Position numbers and translations under genes: made by a program
The notes under the pieces: model-generated
What the model was told of the DNA's origin: nothing
Database searches by the model: none
What the model saw: the letters and a program-made list of their open reading frames with translations, nothing else
Source of the DNA: an uncultured Burkholderiales bacterium
GTDB lineage: Bacteria; Pseudomonadota; Gammaproteobacteria; Burkholderiales; Burkholderiaceae_C
DNA: 5,436 nucleotides
Assembly (NCBI GenBank): GCA_903953985.1
Contig: CAJBLW010000249.1
Span: 1-5,436, forward strand
Direction: 5' to 3'
Part shown: positions 1 through 5,436 of the stretch, in pieces
How the letters are laid out: each line of letters begins with the position of its first letter
Numbering within the stretch: position 1 is the first letter of the stretch

Positions 1-159
1 CTTTACCGCCGCCTGCGGGCACAGGGCCGAACCGTGCGCAGCCCCATCGACGTGCTGCTGGCCAGCTACTGCATGACACACGGCCACACGCTGCTGCACC
101 GAGACGCCGACTTTGAATCGCTGAAAACTTTGGGAGGGTTGGACACATGGCCACAATGA
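1..159 (+). CDS. PIN-domain (VapC-like) ribonuclease toxin, 3' end only
   Basis: This frame is open from the first base and ends at TGA 157-159, giving the last 52 residues of a protein whose start lies upstream of the window. The visible part matches the C-terminal half of PIN-domain nucleases. It has an S-P-I-D-V-L-L-A-S helix with an acidic residue (D17 of the fragment), then a hydrophobic strand ending in H-R-D-A-D-F-E (D35 and D37). PIN nucleases use such clustered acidic residues to bind Mg/Mn and cleave RNA. VapC toxins are usually about 130 residues, so roughly 80 are missing. A vapB-type antitoxin would normally lie just upstream and cannot be seen. The end overlaps the start of the DinB-like gene by 13 bases, so the two are probably cotranscribed and translationally coupled. 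A solitary PIN protein without antitoxin is the alternative. The family call is fairly firm; its activity as a toxin is inferred. Confidence 0.68.
   Translation, partial: LYRRLRAQGRTVRSPIDVLLASYCMTHGHTLLHRDADFESLKTLGGLDTWPQ
132..138 (+). promoter_or_regulatory. Strong Shine-Dalgarno for the DinB-like gene
   Basis: The purine run GGGAGGG lies inside the 3' end of the PIN-toxin reading frame and ends 8 bases before the ATG at 147. This is near-ideal spacing and favours that start over the in-frame ATG at 156, which would be 17 bases away. It is one of the two clearest ribosome-binding sites in the window. Confidence 0.6.
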
Positions 160-683
160 ACGCCTCATCGACTTGGCATGCCCACTTCAGCGGTCAAGCC
201 CGTTATCACGTCTGGGCCACACACCGCTTGCTTGAAGCTGTCTCGCGTGTGCCGGGCGAAGACTACCAGCGCGACGTGGGCCTGTTTTTCAAAAGCATCC
301 ACGGCACGCTGAACCACATGCTGGTGGCCGAGCACTTGCTCTGGTATGCGCGTTTTGCAAAAGGCGCATCGCCGGTGCTGGCGCTGGACACCGAGGTCGA
401 GCCCCACCGCGAACGCCTGGCGCAGGCGCTCAAGGGCGGATCGGCCAACTGGACGCCCCTGATCGCCAGCTGGAGTGCCGAGCGTTTTGACGGCCAACTG
501 GACTACCGCACGAGCAAGGGCGACCCCCTGTCCTTGCCGTTTGCGGCCACCTTGGCGCATGTGTTCAACCACGCCACCCACCACCGTGGCCAGATCACGG
601 CGGCTCTGACAGCCATGGGCCAGCCTTGCCCCGAGCTGGACATGGTTTATTTTCTTTTGGCAGAACAGGTGCCCAAAGCATGA
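147..683 (+). CDS. DinB/YfiT-family putative metal-binding four-helix protein
   Basis: This 178-residue protein has the size and pattern of the DinB superfamily: four helices with a divalent metal site made of one histidine in helix 2 and two in a later helix. Visible candidates are N-H57-M-L-V-A-E-H63-L-L-W in the N-terminal half and F-N-H142-A-T-H145-H146-R-G-Q-I in the C-terminal half. The H-x3-H-R-G-Q signature is highly typical of the family. No signal peptide or membrane segment is seen, so it is presumably cytoplasmic. Family members include thiol-dependent transferases and many proteins of unknown role; substrate and reaction cannot be told here, and a role in DNA damage should not be assumed from the name. 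ATG 147 is chosen for its Shine-Dalgarno. ATG 156 (176... minus 3 residues, overlapping the toxin stop as ATGA) is also possible. The 3' end overlaps the hydratase gene by 4 bases. Confidence 0.88.
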   Translation: MATMNASSTWHAHFSGQARYHVWATHRLLEAVSRVPGEDYQRDVGLFFKSIHGTLNHMLVAEHLLWYARFAKGASPVLALDTEVEPHRERLAQALKGGSANWTPLIASWSAERFDGQLDYRTSKGDPLSLPFAATLAHVFNHATHHRGQITAALTAMGQPCPELDMVYFLLAEQVPKA

Positions 684-1465
684 ATACAGCACTGAAAATT
701 TCGACCCACGGCGGGGTGCACACCATCACGCTGTCGCGCCCCGATGTGCGCAATGCCTTCAACGACGAAGTCATTGCCGAGCTGAAAAACGCTTTTCTGG
801 CAGTGGCCCAAGACAGCGCCGTGCGCTGCGTGGTGCTGGCCGCCGAGGGTCCGGCCTTTTGTGCCGGCGCAGACCTGAACTGGATGCGCCGCATGGCCGA
901 CTACACCCGGGACGAAAACTTGGCCGATGCGGGCGAGTTGGCCGCCATGCTGAGGGCCATTTACGAATGCCCCCAACCCACCATCGCCCGTGTGCAAGGC
1001 GATGTGTACGCCGGTGGCATGGGCCTGGTGGCCGCTTGTGACATGGCTGTCAGCGTGGACACGGCGCATTACTGCCTGAGCGAGGTCAAGCTGGGCCTGA
1101 TCCCCGCCACGATCAGTCCCTATGTGATCCGCGCCATGGGCGCGCGTGCGGCGCACCGTTACTTCTTGACGGCCGAGCGCTTTAACGCAGCCGAGGCGCA
1201 CCGCATTGGTCTGGTGCACGAGGTGGTGACAGCCGATGCACTGGACGCCAAGGTGGCGGAGCTGACCCAAGCGCTGGTGAACGCCAGCCCCAACGCCGTG
1301 CGCGCTTGTAAAAAGCTGGTGCAAGACGTGGCCGAACGCGAGATCAACGATGCGCTGGTGGCGCAAACCGTGGCGGGCATTGCCGACATCCGCGCCAGCA
1401 GCGAAGGCAAGGAGGGCGTGCAGTCCTTCTTGCAAAAACGCAAACCCAACTGGCTGCTGTCTTGA
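680..1465 (+). CDS. liuC: 3-methylglutaconyl-CoA hydratase (enoyl-CoA hydratase/isomerase superfamily)
   Basis: This 261-residue protein has normal crotonase length. The first oxyanion-hole motif is F-C-A62-G63-A-D-L-N-W-M; the second is Y-A-G112-G113-M-G-L-V-A-A-C-D. The segment S-E135-V-K-L-G-L-I-P-A-T-I-S-P-Y-V supplies a catalytic glutamate at the position of rat crotonase Glu164. The position of rat Glu144 appears to be glycine (in G-G-M-G-L), a replacement I recall as common in proteobacterial LiuC-type hydratases. The enzyme is expected to hydrate 3-methylglutaconyl-CoA to HMG-CoA in leucine/isovalerate degradation, in the cytoplasm. The carboxylase alpha gene two genes downstream makes the preceding intermediate, which supports this choice over a generic fatty-acid hydratase; isohexenylglutaconyl-CoA hydratase (AtuE) is the main alternative. 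ATG 680 is preferred over the longer in-frame ATG at 626 because the crotonase fold starts there and it overlaps the DinB-like stop as ATGA. Upstream there is only a weak AGG at 667-669, so translational coupling is likely. Confidence 0.87.
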   Translation: MNTALKISTHGGVHTITLSRPDVRNAFNDEVIAELKNAFLAVAQDSAVRCVVLAAEGPAFCAGADLNWMRRMADYTRDENLADAGELAAMLRAIYECPQPTIARVQGDVYAGGMGLVAACDMAVSVDTAHYCLSEVKLGLIPATISPYVIRAMGARAAHRYFLTAERFNAAEAHRIGLVHEVVTADALDAKVAELTQALVNASPNAVRACKKLVQDVAEREINDALVAQTVAGIADIRASSEGKEGVQSFLQKRKPNWLLS

Positions 1466-1469
1466 GCGC

Positions 1470-1538
1470 ATGGGTATGAAACTGCTTCGTGGTCTGTTGG
1501 GGTTCGGTGCTTGCTGGTGGGCGATGTGGGCGCACGCG
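1470..1538 (+). other. Predicted Sec signal peptide of the hydrolase
   Basis: The first 23 residues have a short basic n-region (K4, R7), a hydrophobic stretch with glycines and tryptophans, and A21-H22-A23 fitting signal peptidase I cleavage before Q24. A cysteine at residue 15 preceded by F-G-A resembles a poor lipobox. Lipoprotein processing is less likely because the consensus Leu at -3 is missing and hydrophobic sequence continues after the cysteine. Confidence 0.65.
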
Positions 1539-2633
1539 CAAGCCCCTGCCGAGTTGCCGGTCGCCAAAGACCTGCATGAGGTCGTTCACCGTATTCCGGT
1601 TTCGGTGCAAGACCTTTACGGCCGCCGCGAGCAGCGCCAGATCCCCGTGACGGTGTTCAAGCCCGCAGGGGATGGGCCATTTCCGATGGTGGTGGTCAAC
1701 CATGGCCGTGCCTCCAGCCCCGAGAAGAGGGCCCAGCCCACACGCTTTCGGTATGAGCAGCAGGCCCGCTATTTTGTGGGCAAGGGTTTTGTGGTGATGG
1801 TGCCCACGCGAGTGGGGTATGGCGAGACCTACGATGGTTTTGATCCGGAAACCAACGGCGGCTGCAGCCAGCCCCGCATCGAACCCATGAGCCTGGCCGC
1901 ATCGGACCAAGTGATTGCGGTGGCCGAATTTGCGCGCAGTTTGCCTTTCGTCGACGCCTCGCGGTGGTGGGTCATGGGCCAATCGGTCGGCGGCTTGACT
2001 ACGGTGGCCACCACCTGGCGCAACCCTGCAGGCTTGCAAGGGGCCATCAATTTCGCGGGCGGCACCGGGGGAGACCCTGTGTCCCGTCCAGGCCAATCGT
2101 GCGCTGCCACCCAGATTGAACGTCTCTGGAAGGCCCGCGCTGCCCAAGCCCGAGTGCCCATGCTGTGGCTGTATTGGGAAAATGATTTGTTCTGGGGCGC
2201 GCAAGCACCGCGTGATTGGCATCGCGCTTGGCTTGACGGTGGTGGGCAAGCCGAGTTTCACCAACTCGCGCCCGTGGGCCAGGATGGTCACTCGGGGTTC
2301 AGCATGGACATGGACCGCTGGGCCCCCTTGGTGGATGCTTTTCTGGCCAAGGCCGGGTACACCCAGCCCGCCTTGCCACCGGTCCCCGAGCCAAGTGGTT
2401 TCGCTCAAGTGGAAGAGATCGACAAAGTGCCGGTAGGTGCCGAGACCCGGCGAAACCTGTACAGCCGTTTTCTGGCCAGCCCCTCACCGCGCGCCTTTGC
2501 CATAGGACCGGGTGGCGCGGGCTTTGCCACGGGCGATTGGGCCGTGGGCCGCGCATTGGGTTTTTGCCAGGCACGCCGTGGGATTGCCTGCAAGTTGTAC
2601 GCCGTAGATAACCAAGTGGTTTGGAGAAATTGA
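1470..2633 (+). CDS. Exported alpha/beta hydrolase (dienelactone-hydrolase-like) with extra C-terminal domain
   Basis: This 387-residue protein starts at ATG 1470; ATG 1476 would give 385 residues, and neither start has a clear Shine-Dalgarno. Residues 1-23 look like a Sec signal peptide (K4, R7, hydrophobic core, A-H-A before Q24), implying a periplasmic or secreted protein. The hydrolase core shows V-V-N-H78-G-R as probable oxyanion loop, the nucleophile elbow G-Q-S172-V-G-G, the likely acid in E-N-D239-L-F-W and the likely base in D-G-H274-S-G-F, in canonical order. After the core, residues about 342-387 form a separate small domain beginning A-F-A-I-G-P-G-G, with two cysteines and ending Y-A-V-D-N-Q-V-V-W, a pattern I recall at the end of other proteobacterial exported hydrolases. 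Substrate is unknown; esterase, lipase or peptidase-like activity are all possible. It lies 4 bases after the hydratase stop and 1 base before the carboxylase start, inside a leucine-degradation operon in which it has no known step. Confidence 0.85.
   Translation: MGMKLLRGLLGFGACWWAMWAHAQAPAELPVAKDLHEVVHRIPVSVQDLYGRREQRQIPVTVFKPAGDGPFPMVVVNHGRASSPEKRAQPTRFRYEQQARYFVGKGFVVMVPTRVGYGETYDGFDPETNGGCSQPRIEPMSLAASDQVIAVAEFARSLPFVDASRWWVMGQSVGGLTTVATTWRNPAGLQGAINFAGGTGGDPVSRPGQSCAATQIERLWKARAAQARVPMLWLYWENDLFWGAQAPRDWHRAWLDGGGQAEFHQLAPVGQDGHSGFSMDMDRWAPLVDAFLAKAGYTQPALPPVPEPSGFAQVEEIDKVPVGAETRRNLYSRFLASPSPRAFAIGPGGAGFATGDWAVGRALGFCQARRGIACKLYAVDNQVVWRN
2623..2627 (+). promoter_or_regulatory. Shine-Dalgarno for the carboxylase alpha gene
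   Basis: GGAGA lies in the last codons of the hydrolase gene, 7 bases before ATG 2635. This supports that start and lets the carboxylase be translated on its own as well as by reinitiation after the hydrolase stop, which ends one base before the ATG. Confidence 0.6.
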
Positions 2634-2634
2634 C

Positions 2635-4644
2635 ATGTTCAAAAAAATACTGATCGCCAACCGAGGCGAGATCGCCTGCCGTGTTGCTGCCACCGCCCAC
2701 CGAATGGGCATCCAGACCGTGGCCGTTTATTCGGACGCCGATGCTGGGGCCAAGCATGTGCAGGCTTGCGACGAGGCCGTGCATGTGGGCGGCTCAGCCC
2801 CCAAAGACAGCTACCTGCGTTGGGAGCGGATTTTGCAAGCCGCCAAAGACACGGGCGCCGAAGCGGTGCACCCCGGCTACGGCTTTTTGAGCGAGAACGA
2901 AGACTTTGCCAAGGCCTGCGCTGCAGCGGGTTTGGTGTTCATCGGCCCACCCGCATCGGCGATTTTGGCGATGGGCCTCAAGGCCGAATCCAAGCGTTTG
3001 ATGGAAAAAGCGGGTGTGCCGCTGGTGCCCGGTTACCACGGGGCAGACCAAGACCCGGCGCTGCTGCAAGGCGAAGCCGACCGCATCGGTTATCCCGCCC
3101 TCATCAAAGCGAGTGCTGGTGGTGGTGGCAAGGGCATGCGCGTGGTCGAAAAGTCAGAAGACTTTGCCGCAGCGCTGGCATCGTGCCAGCGTGAAGCCAT
3201 CAACAGCTTTGGCAGCGATGCCGTGCTGATCGAAAAATACGTGCAGCGCCCACGCCACATCGAGATTCAGGTGTTTGGCGACACCCACGGCAATTGCGTG
3301 TACTTGTTTGAGCGCGACTGCTCGGTGCAGCGCCGCCACCAAAAGGTGTTGGAAGAAGCCCCTGCCCCCGGCATGACCGAGGCCTTGCGTTCGCAAATGG
3401 GCGCAGCGGCTGTGGCCGCCGCCAAAGCGGTCAACTATGTGGGCGCAGGCACGGTGGAATTCATCGTCGAGCAAACGGCCTATGACCAACCCGAGTCCAT
3501 GAAGTTCTTTTTCATGGAGATGAACACCCGTTTGCAGGTAGAGCACCCGGTGACCGAAGCCATCACCGGCCTCGACCTGGTCGAGTGGCAATTGCGTGTG
3601 GCCAGTGGCCAGCCGTTGCCGCTGCGTCAAGACCAGTTGCGCATCCAGGGCCACGCCATTGAGGCCCGCATTTGCGCCGAAAACCCCGACAACAACTTCT
3701 TGCCCGCCACAGGCACCTTGCAGGTTTACCGCAAGCCGCAAGCCAGCAGCTTCGAGCGGGGGACCATCCGTGTGGACGACGGCGTGCGCGAGGGCGACAC
3801 CATCAGCCCGTTTTACGACTCCATGGTGGCCAAGCTGATCGTGCATGGCGACACGCGCGAGCAAGCGCTGGCCCGGCTGGACACCGCTTTGGCGCAAACC
3901 CACATCGTGGGTCTGAACACCAATGTGCAGTTTTTGCGCCATGTGGTGCGCAGCGAGGCGTTTGCCACCGCCAAGCTCGACACCGCACTCATTCAGCGCG
4001 AAGCCGACGTGCTGTTCAAACAAGAAACCGTGGGCTTAGCCGCCGCCGTGGCCGCCGTGGTGGCCCACACCCTGCACGCCGAAAAAGCCCTGCAGGGTGC
4101 AGACCCCTTCAGCCGCCGCGATGGCTGGCAGTCGCACGGCCTGGCGCAGCGCCGCTTTGAGTTTGTCTGGCAAGACCAGCCCCGCTCGGCCCGTCTGAAC
4201 TACCTTCATGACGGTGCTCTGAGCCTGTCGCTGGAAGGCGATGACGCTGCATCTGGCGTGCTGACATTTGCTGCCCATGGCTCAGGCCTGTGGGTGCAGT
4301 GGGGCAGCGCCCCACGAGTTTTAAGCCAGCTCGACTGGCAAAGCGAGACCGCGCACCTCTTCACGCCGCAAGGCGCGACCCGCATCACCGTGCTCGACCC
4401 ACTGGCGCATGCTGGCGAAGCCGCGCAAGAAGGCGGTCGCCTCACAGCCCCCATGCCCGGCAAGGTGGTGTCCTTTGCCGTCAAAGCGGGCGACAAGGTC
4501 AAAGCCGGTCAGCCCCTGGCCGTGATGGAAGCCATGAAAATGGAGCACACCATCAGTGCGCCCAAAGACGGCGTGGTGGCCGAGTTGCTCTACGCGCCGG
4601 GCGACCAAGTCGCCGACGGGGCAGAGCTGCTCAAGCTGGGCTGA
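2635..4644 (+). CDS. liuD: 3-methylcrotonyl-CoA carboxylase alpha subunit (biotin carboxylase + biotin carrier)
   Basis: Also named mccA. This complete 669-residue protein has the usual length of acyl-CoA carboxylase alpha subunits. The N-terminal biotin-carboxylase domain opens with K-I-L-I-A-N-R-G-E-I-A. Its ATP-grasp part shows K158, the glycine loop G162-G-G-G-K166-G-M-R, E200-K-Y and H208-I-E-I-Q. It also shows R227-D-C-S-V-Q-R-R-H235-Q-K and E295-M-N297-T-R299-L-Q-V-E303-H, plus R345, which correspond to the E. coli AccC active-site residues E288, N290, R292, E296 and R338. A less conserved linking region (about 470-590) is followed by a biotinyl domain from about residue 603 (A-P-M-P-G) with A-M-K635-M-E-H. 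K635 is the biotin attachment site, 34 residues from the C-terminus. With the beta subunit it carboxylates 3-methylcrotonyl-CoA to 3-methylglutaconyl-CoA, using ATP and bicarbonate, in the cytoplasm. The linked hydratase favours this over propionyl- or geranyl-CoA carboxylase, which share the architecture. All key residues are intact. Confidence 0.9.
   Translation: MFKKILIANRGEIACRVAATAHRMGIQTVAVYSDADAGAKHVQACDEAVHVGGSAPKDSYLRWERILQAAKDTGAEAVHPGYGFLSENEDFAKACAAAGLVFIGPPASAILAMGLKAESKRLMEKAGVPLVPGYHGADQDPALLQGEADRIGYPALIKASAGGGGKGMRVVEKSEDFAAALASCQREAINSFGSDAVLIEKYVQRPRHIEIQVFGDTHGNCVYLFERDCSVQRRHQKVLEEAPAPGMTEALRSQMGAAAVAAAKAVNYVGAGTVEFIVEQTAYDQPESMKFFFMEMNTRLQVEHPVTEAITGLDLVEWQLRVASGQPLPLRQDQLRIQGHAIEARICAENPDNNFLPATGTLQVYRKPQASSFERGTIRVDDGVREGDTISPFYDSMVAKLIVHGDTREQALARLDTALAQTHIVGLNTNVQFLRHVVRSEAFATAKLDTALIQREADVLFKQETVGLAAAVAAVVAHTLHAEKALQGADPFSRRDGWQSHGLAQRRFEFVWQDQPRSARLNYLHDGALSLSLEGDDAASGVLTFAAHGSGLWVQWGSAPRVLSQLDWQSETAHLFTPQGATRITVLDPLAHAGEAAQEGGRLTAPMPGKVVSFAVKAGDKVKAGQPLAVMEAMKMEHTISAPKDGVVAELLYAPGDQVADGAELLKLG
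4068..4099 (+). repeat. Inverted repeat inside the carboxylase gene, with a nested palindrome
   Basis: CACCCTGCA (4068-4076) is the exact reverse complement of TGCAGGGTG (4091-4099), giving a possible 9-bp stem with a 14-base loop. The right arm also overlaps the 10-bp palindrome CCCTGCAGGG (4088-4097), so two alternative structures compete. It lies in coding sequence for the variable linker region just after the biotin-carboxylase domain. No function is known, and GC-rich coding DNA yields such repeats by chance. Confidence 0.5.
4299..4315 (+). repeat. Terminator-like hairpin inside the carboxylase gene
   Basis: GTGGGGC (4299-4305), loop AGC, and GCCCCAC (4309-4315) form a perfect 7-bp stem with six G-C pairs. 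Three bases later comes a short T run (4319-4322). This resembles a weak intrinsic terminator, but it lies in the middle of an intact reading frame and the T run is too short for efficient termination. It is recorded as a structure, not as a proven terminator. Confidence 0.5.
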
Positions 4645-4656
4645 CAAAATCGCTGC

Positions 4657-5436
4657 ATGAGAATCACCATCTGTTTTGCCAGCCTGCCCCCAGAGCCGTG
4701 GGTGCAAGCCGTTCAACAAGCCTTCCCTGCCGCCGAGGTGTTTGCCTGGGCTCCGGGCGCGCCCCAAGCTGACCATGCCATCGTTTGGGCGCCGCCCCAG
4801 CAGTTCATAGACGAGCAGTCGGGCCTGCAGGCCCTGTTCAACATCGGCGCGGGCGTGGATGCCTTGCTTCAGCTCAAGCTACCACCTAGCCTGAAGGTCG
4901 TTCGCCTGGATGATGCGGGCATGTCCGTACAAATGGCCGAGTTCGTTTGCCATGCGGTGATCCGGCATTTCCGCGAGCTGGACGCTTACGAGGCCGATGT
5001 GAAAACCGGACGCTGGTCTTACCGCAAACCACAAAGCAGGGCCGACTTTGCTGTGGGTGTGATGGGCTTGGGTGTGTTGGGCGAGCGCGTGGCCAAGGCC
5101 TTGCAGGTGTTTGAGTTCCCGCTCAACGGTTACAGCCGCAGCCCCAAAGACCTGCCCGGCATCCGTTGCTTCCATGGGGCACAAGGCCTGCCCGAGTTTT
5201 TGGCGGCCACGCGTGTGCTGGTCAACCTGATGCCGCTCACGTCCGAGACAGAGAACATGCTGAACCACGCCAGCCTGTCGCAGTTGCAACAAGGAGGCTA
5301 CGTGATCAACGTGGCCAGAGGCAAGCATTTGGTCGACGAGGACCTGCTCGCCCTCATCGACAGTGGCCACCTGTCAGGGGCCACACTGGATGTGTTCCGC
5401 ACCGAGCCGCTGCCTGCAGGCCATGTGTTTTGGCAA
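4657..5436 (+). CDS. ghrA: GhrA-type D-2-hydroxyacid dehydrogenase (glyoxylate/hydroxypyruvate reductase), 5' part
   Basis: The first 260 codons are present and the frame is still open at the window edge. The family is about 310 residues, so about 50 are missing. Family features in order: F-N-I-G-A-G-V-D68 in the substrate domain, D85-D-A-G-M-S-V-Q-M-A-E95, the Rossmann loop G137-L-G-V-L-G142, N-V-A-R221-G with the catalytic arginine, and F-R-T-E250-P-L-P with the catalytic glutamate. The catalytic histidine would fall beyond the edge. Y-S-R161-S-P-K164 after the second Rossmann strand suggests NADPH rather than NADH. The expected reaction is reduction of glyoxylate or hydroxypyruvate to glycolate or glycerate in the cytoplasm; other 2-oxoacids are possible. 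ATG 4657 starts 12 bases after the carboxylase stop and agrees with the family's N-terminal strand (R-I-T-I-C-F). No clear Shine-Dalgarno precedes it. HMG-CoA lyase would be the natural pathway neighbour but is not here. Confidence 0.86.
   Translation, partial: MRITICFASLPPEPWVQAVQQAFPAAEVFAWAPGAPQADHAIVWAPPQQFIDEQSGLQALFNIGAGVDALLQLKLPPSLKVVRLDDAGMSVQMAEFVCHAVIRHFRELDAYEADVKTGRWSYRKPQSRADFAVGVMGLGVLGERVAKALQVFEFPLNGYSRSPKDLPGIRCFHGAQGLPEFLAATRVLVNLMPLTSETENMLNHASLSQLQQGGYVINVARGKHLVDEDLLALIDSGHLSGATLDVFRTEPLPAGHVFWQ

Noticed and set aside
626..679. An 18-residue N-terminal extension of the hydratase from ATG 626.
   Set aside because: The extra residues lie inside the DinB-like gene, match nothing in the crotonase fold, and ATG 680 has the ATGA overlap typical of coupled genes.
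1350..1469. A 40-residue N-terminal extension of the hydrolase from ATG 1350.
   Set aside because: It would run deep into the hydratase gene and would bury the clear signal peptide that begins at 1470 or 1476.
647..1567. A 306-codon open frame on the minus strand opposite the hydratase gene.
   Set aside because: It is a shadow of the GC-rich hydratase gene: rich in His, Gly and Ala with no recognisable domain, while the plus strand encodes an intact crotonase with all family motifs.
1344..2408. A 354-codon minus-strand frame opposite the hydrolase gene.
   Set aside because: Its composition is typical of antisense to GC-rich coding sequence, it spans the junction of two real genes, and no domain motif is seen.
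2641..2647. A run of seven A at the start of the carboxylase gene, a possible slippage or phase-variation site.
   Set aside because: It encodes the common Phe-Lys-Lys-Ile opening of this family, is short, and the frame is intact.
3547..3569. A 7-bp inverted repeat, CCGGTGA and TCACCGG, with a 9-base loop.
   Set aside because: It lies in the codons for the highly conserved E-H-P-V-T-E-A-I-T-G active-site segment, so protein constraint explains it, and no T run follows.
3154..4023. A 289-codon minus-strand frame opposite the carboxylase gene.
   Set aside because: It is a His/Val/Gly-rich antisense shadow of a highly conserved biotin-carboxylase region.
4039..4064. A low-complexity stretch of repeated GCC and GTG triplets.
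   Set aside because: It simply encodes an Ala/Val-rich helix in the carboxylase linker; the unit is not regular enough to call a tandem repeat.

Overview
The window looks like a piece of chromosome from a GC-rich proteobacterium, most likely a betaproteobacterium of the Burkholderiales/Comamonadaceae type. That placement is an inference from base composition, codon use and the style of the proteins; no rRNA or other marker gene is present to prove it. Every recognisable gene lies on the + strand, and the gaps between genes run from a 4-base overlap to 12 bases. No free-standing promoter, terminator, RNA gene, insertion sequence or CRISPR array is visible, and no gene-free stretch reaches 300 bases. 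The window reads as the inside of one long operon.

Layout: (1) bases 1-159, the last 52 codons of a PIN-domain (VapC-like) ribonuclease toxin; (2) 147-683, a DinB/YfiT-type putative metal-binding four-helix protein whose start overlaps the end of the PIN gene; (3) 680-1465, an enoyl-CoA hydratase/isomerase-superfamily protein of the 3-methylglutaconyl-CoA hydratase type (LiuC), overlapping the DinB gene by ATGA; (4) 1470-2633, an exported alpha/beta (dienelactone-hydrolase-like) hydrolase with a small extra cysteine-containing C-terminal domain; (5) 2635-4644, the complete biotin-carboxylase/biotin-carrier alpha subunit of an acyl-CoA carboxylase, best read as 3-methylcrotonyl-CoA carboxylase alpha (LiuD/MccA); (6) 4657-5436, the first 260 codons of a GhrA-type D-2-hydroxyacid dehydrogenase (glyoxylate/hydroxypyruvate reductase), cut by the window edge.

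How the genes work together: the carboxylase alpha subunit and the hydratase carry out consecutive steps of leucine (isovalerate) breakdown: 3-methylcrotonyl-CoA to 3-methylglutaconyl-CoA, then to HMG-CoA. The carboxyltransferase beta subunit, isovaleryl-CoA dehydrogenase and HMG-CoA lyase of the same pathway are not in the window and are expected nearby. The DinB-like protein, the exported hydrolase, the toxin and the reductase have no established step in this pathway, yet they sit inside the same tightly packed unit. Their presence is the main curiosity here. I see no convincing evidence of a wholly new defence or mobile system.
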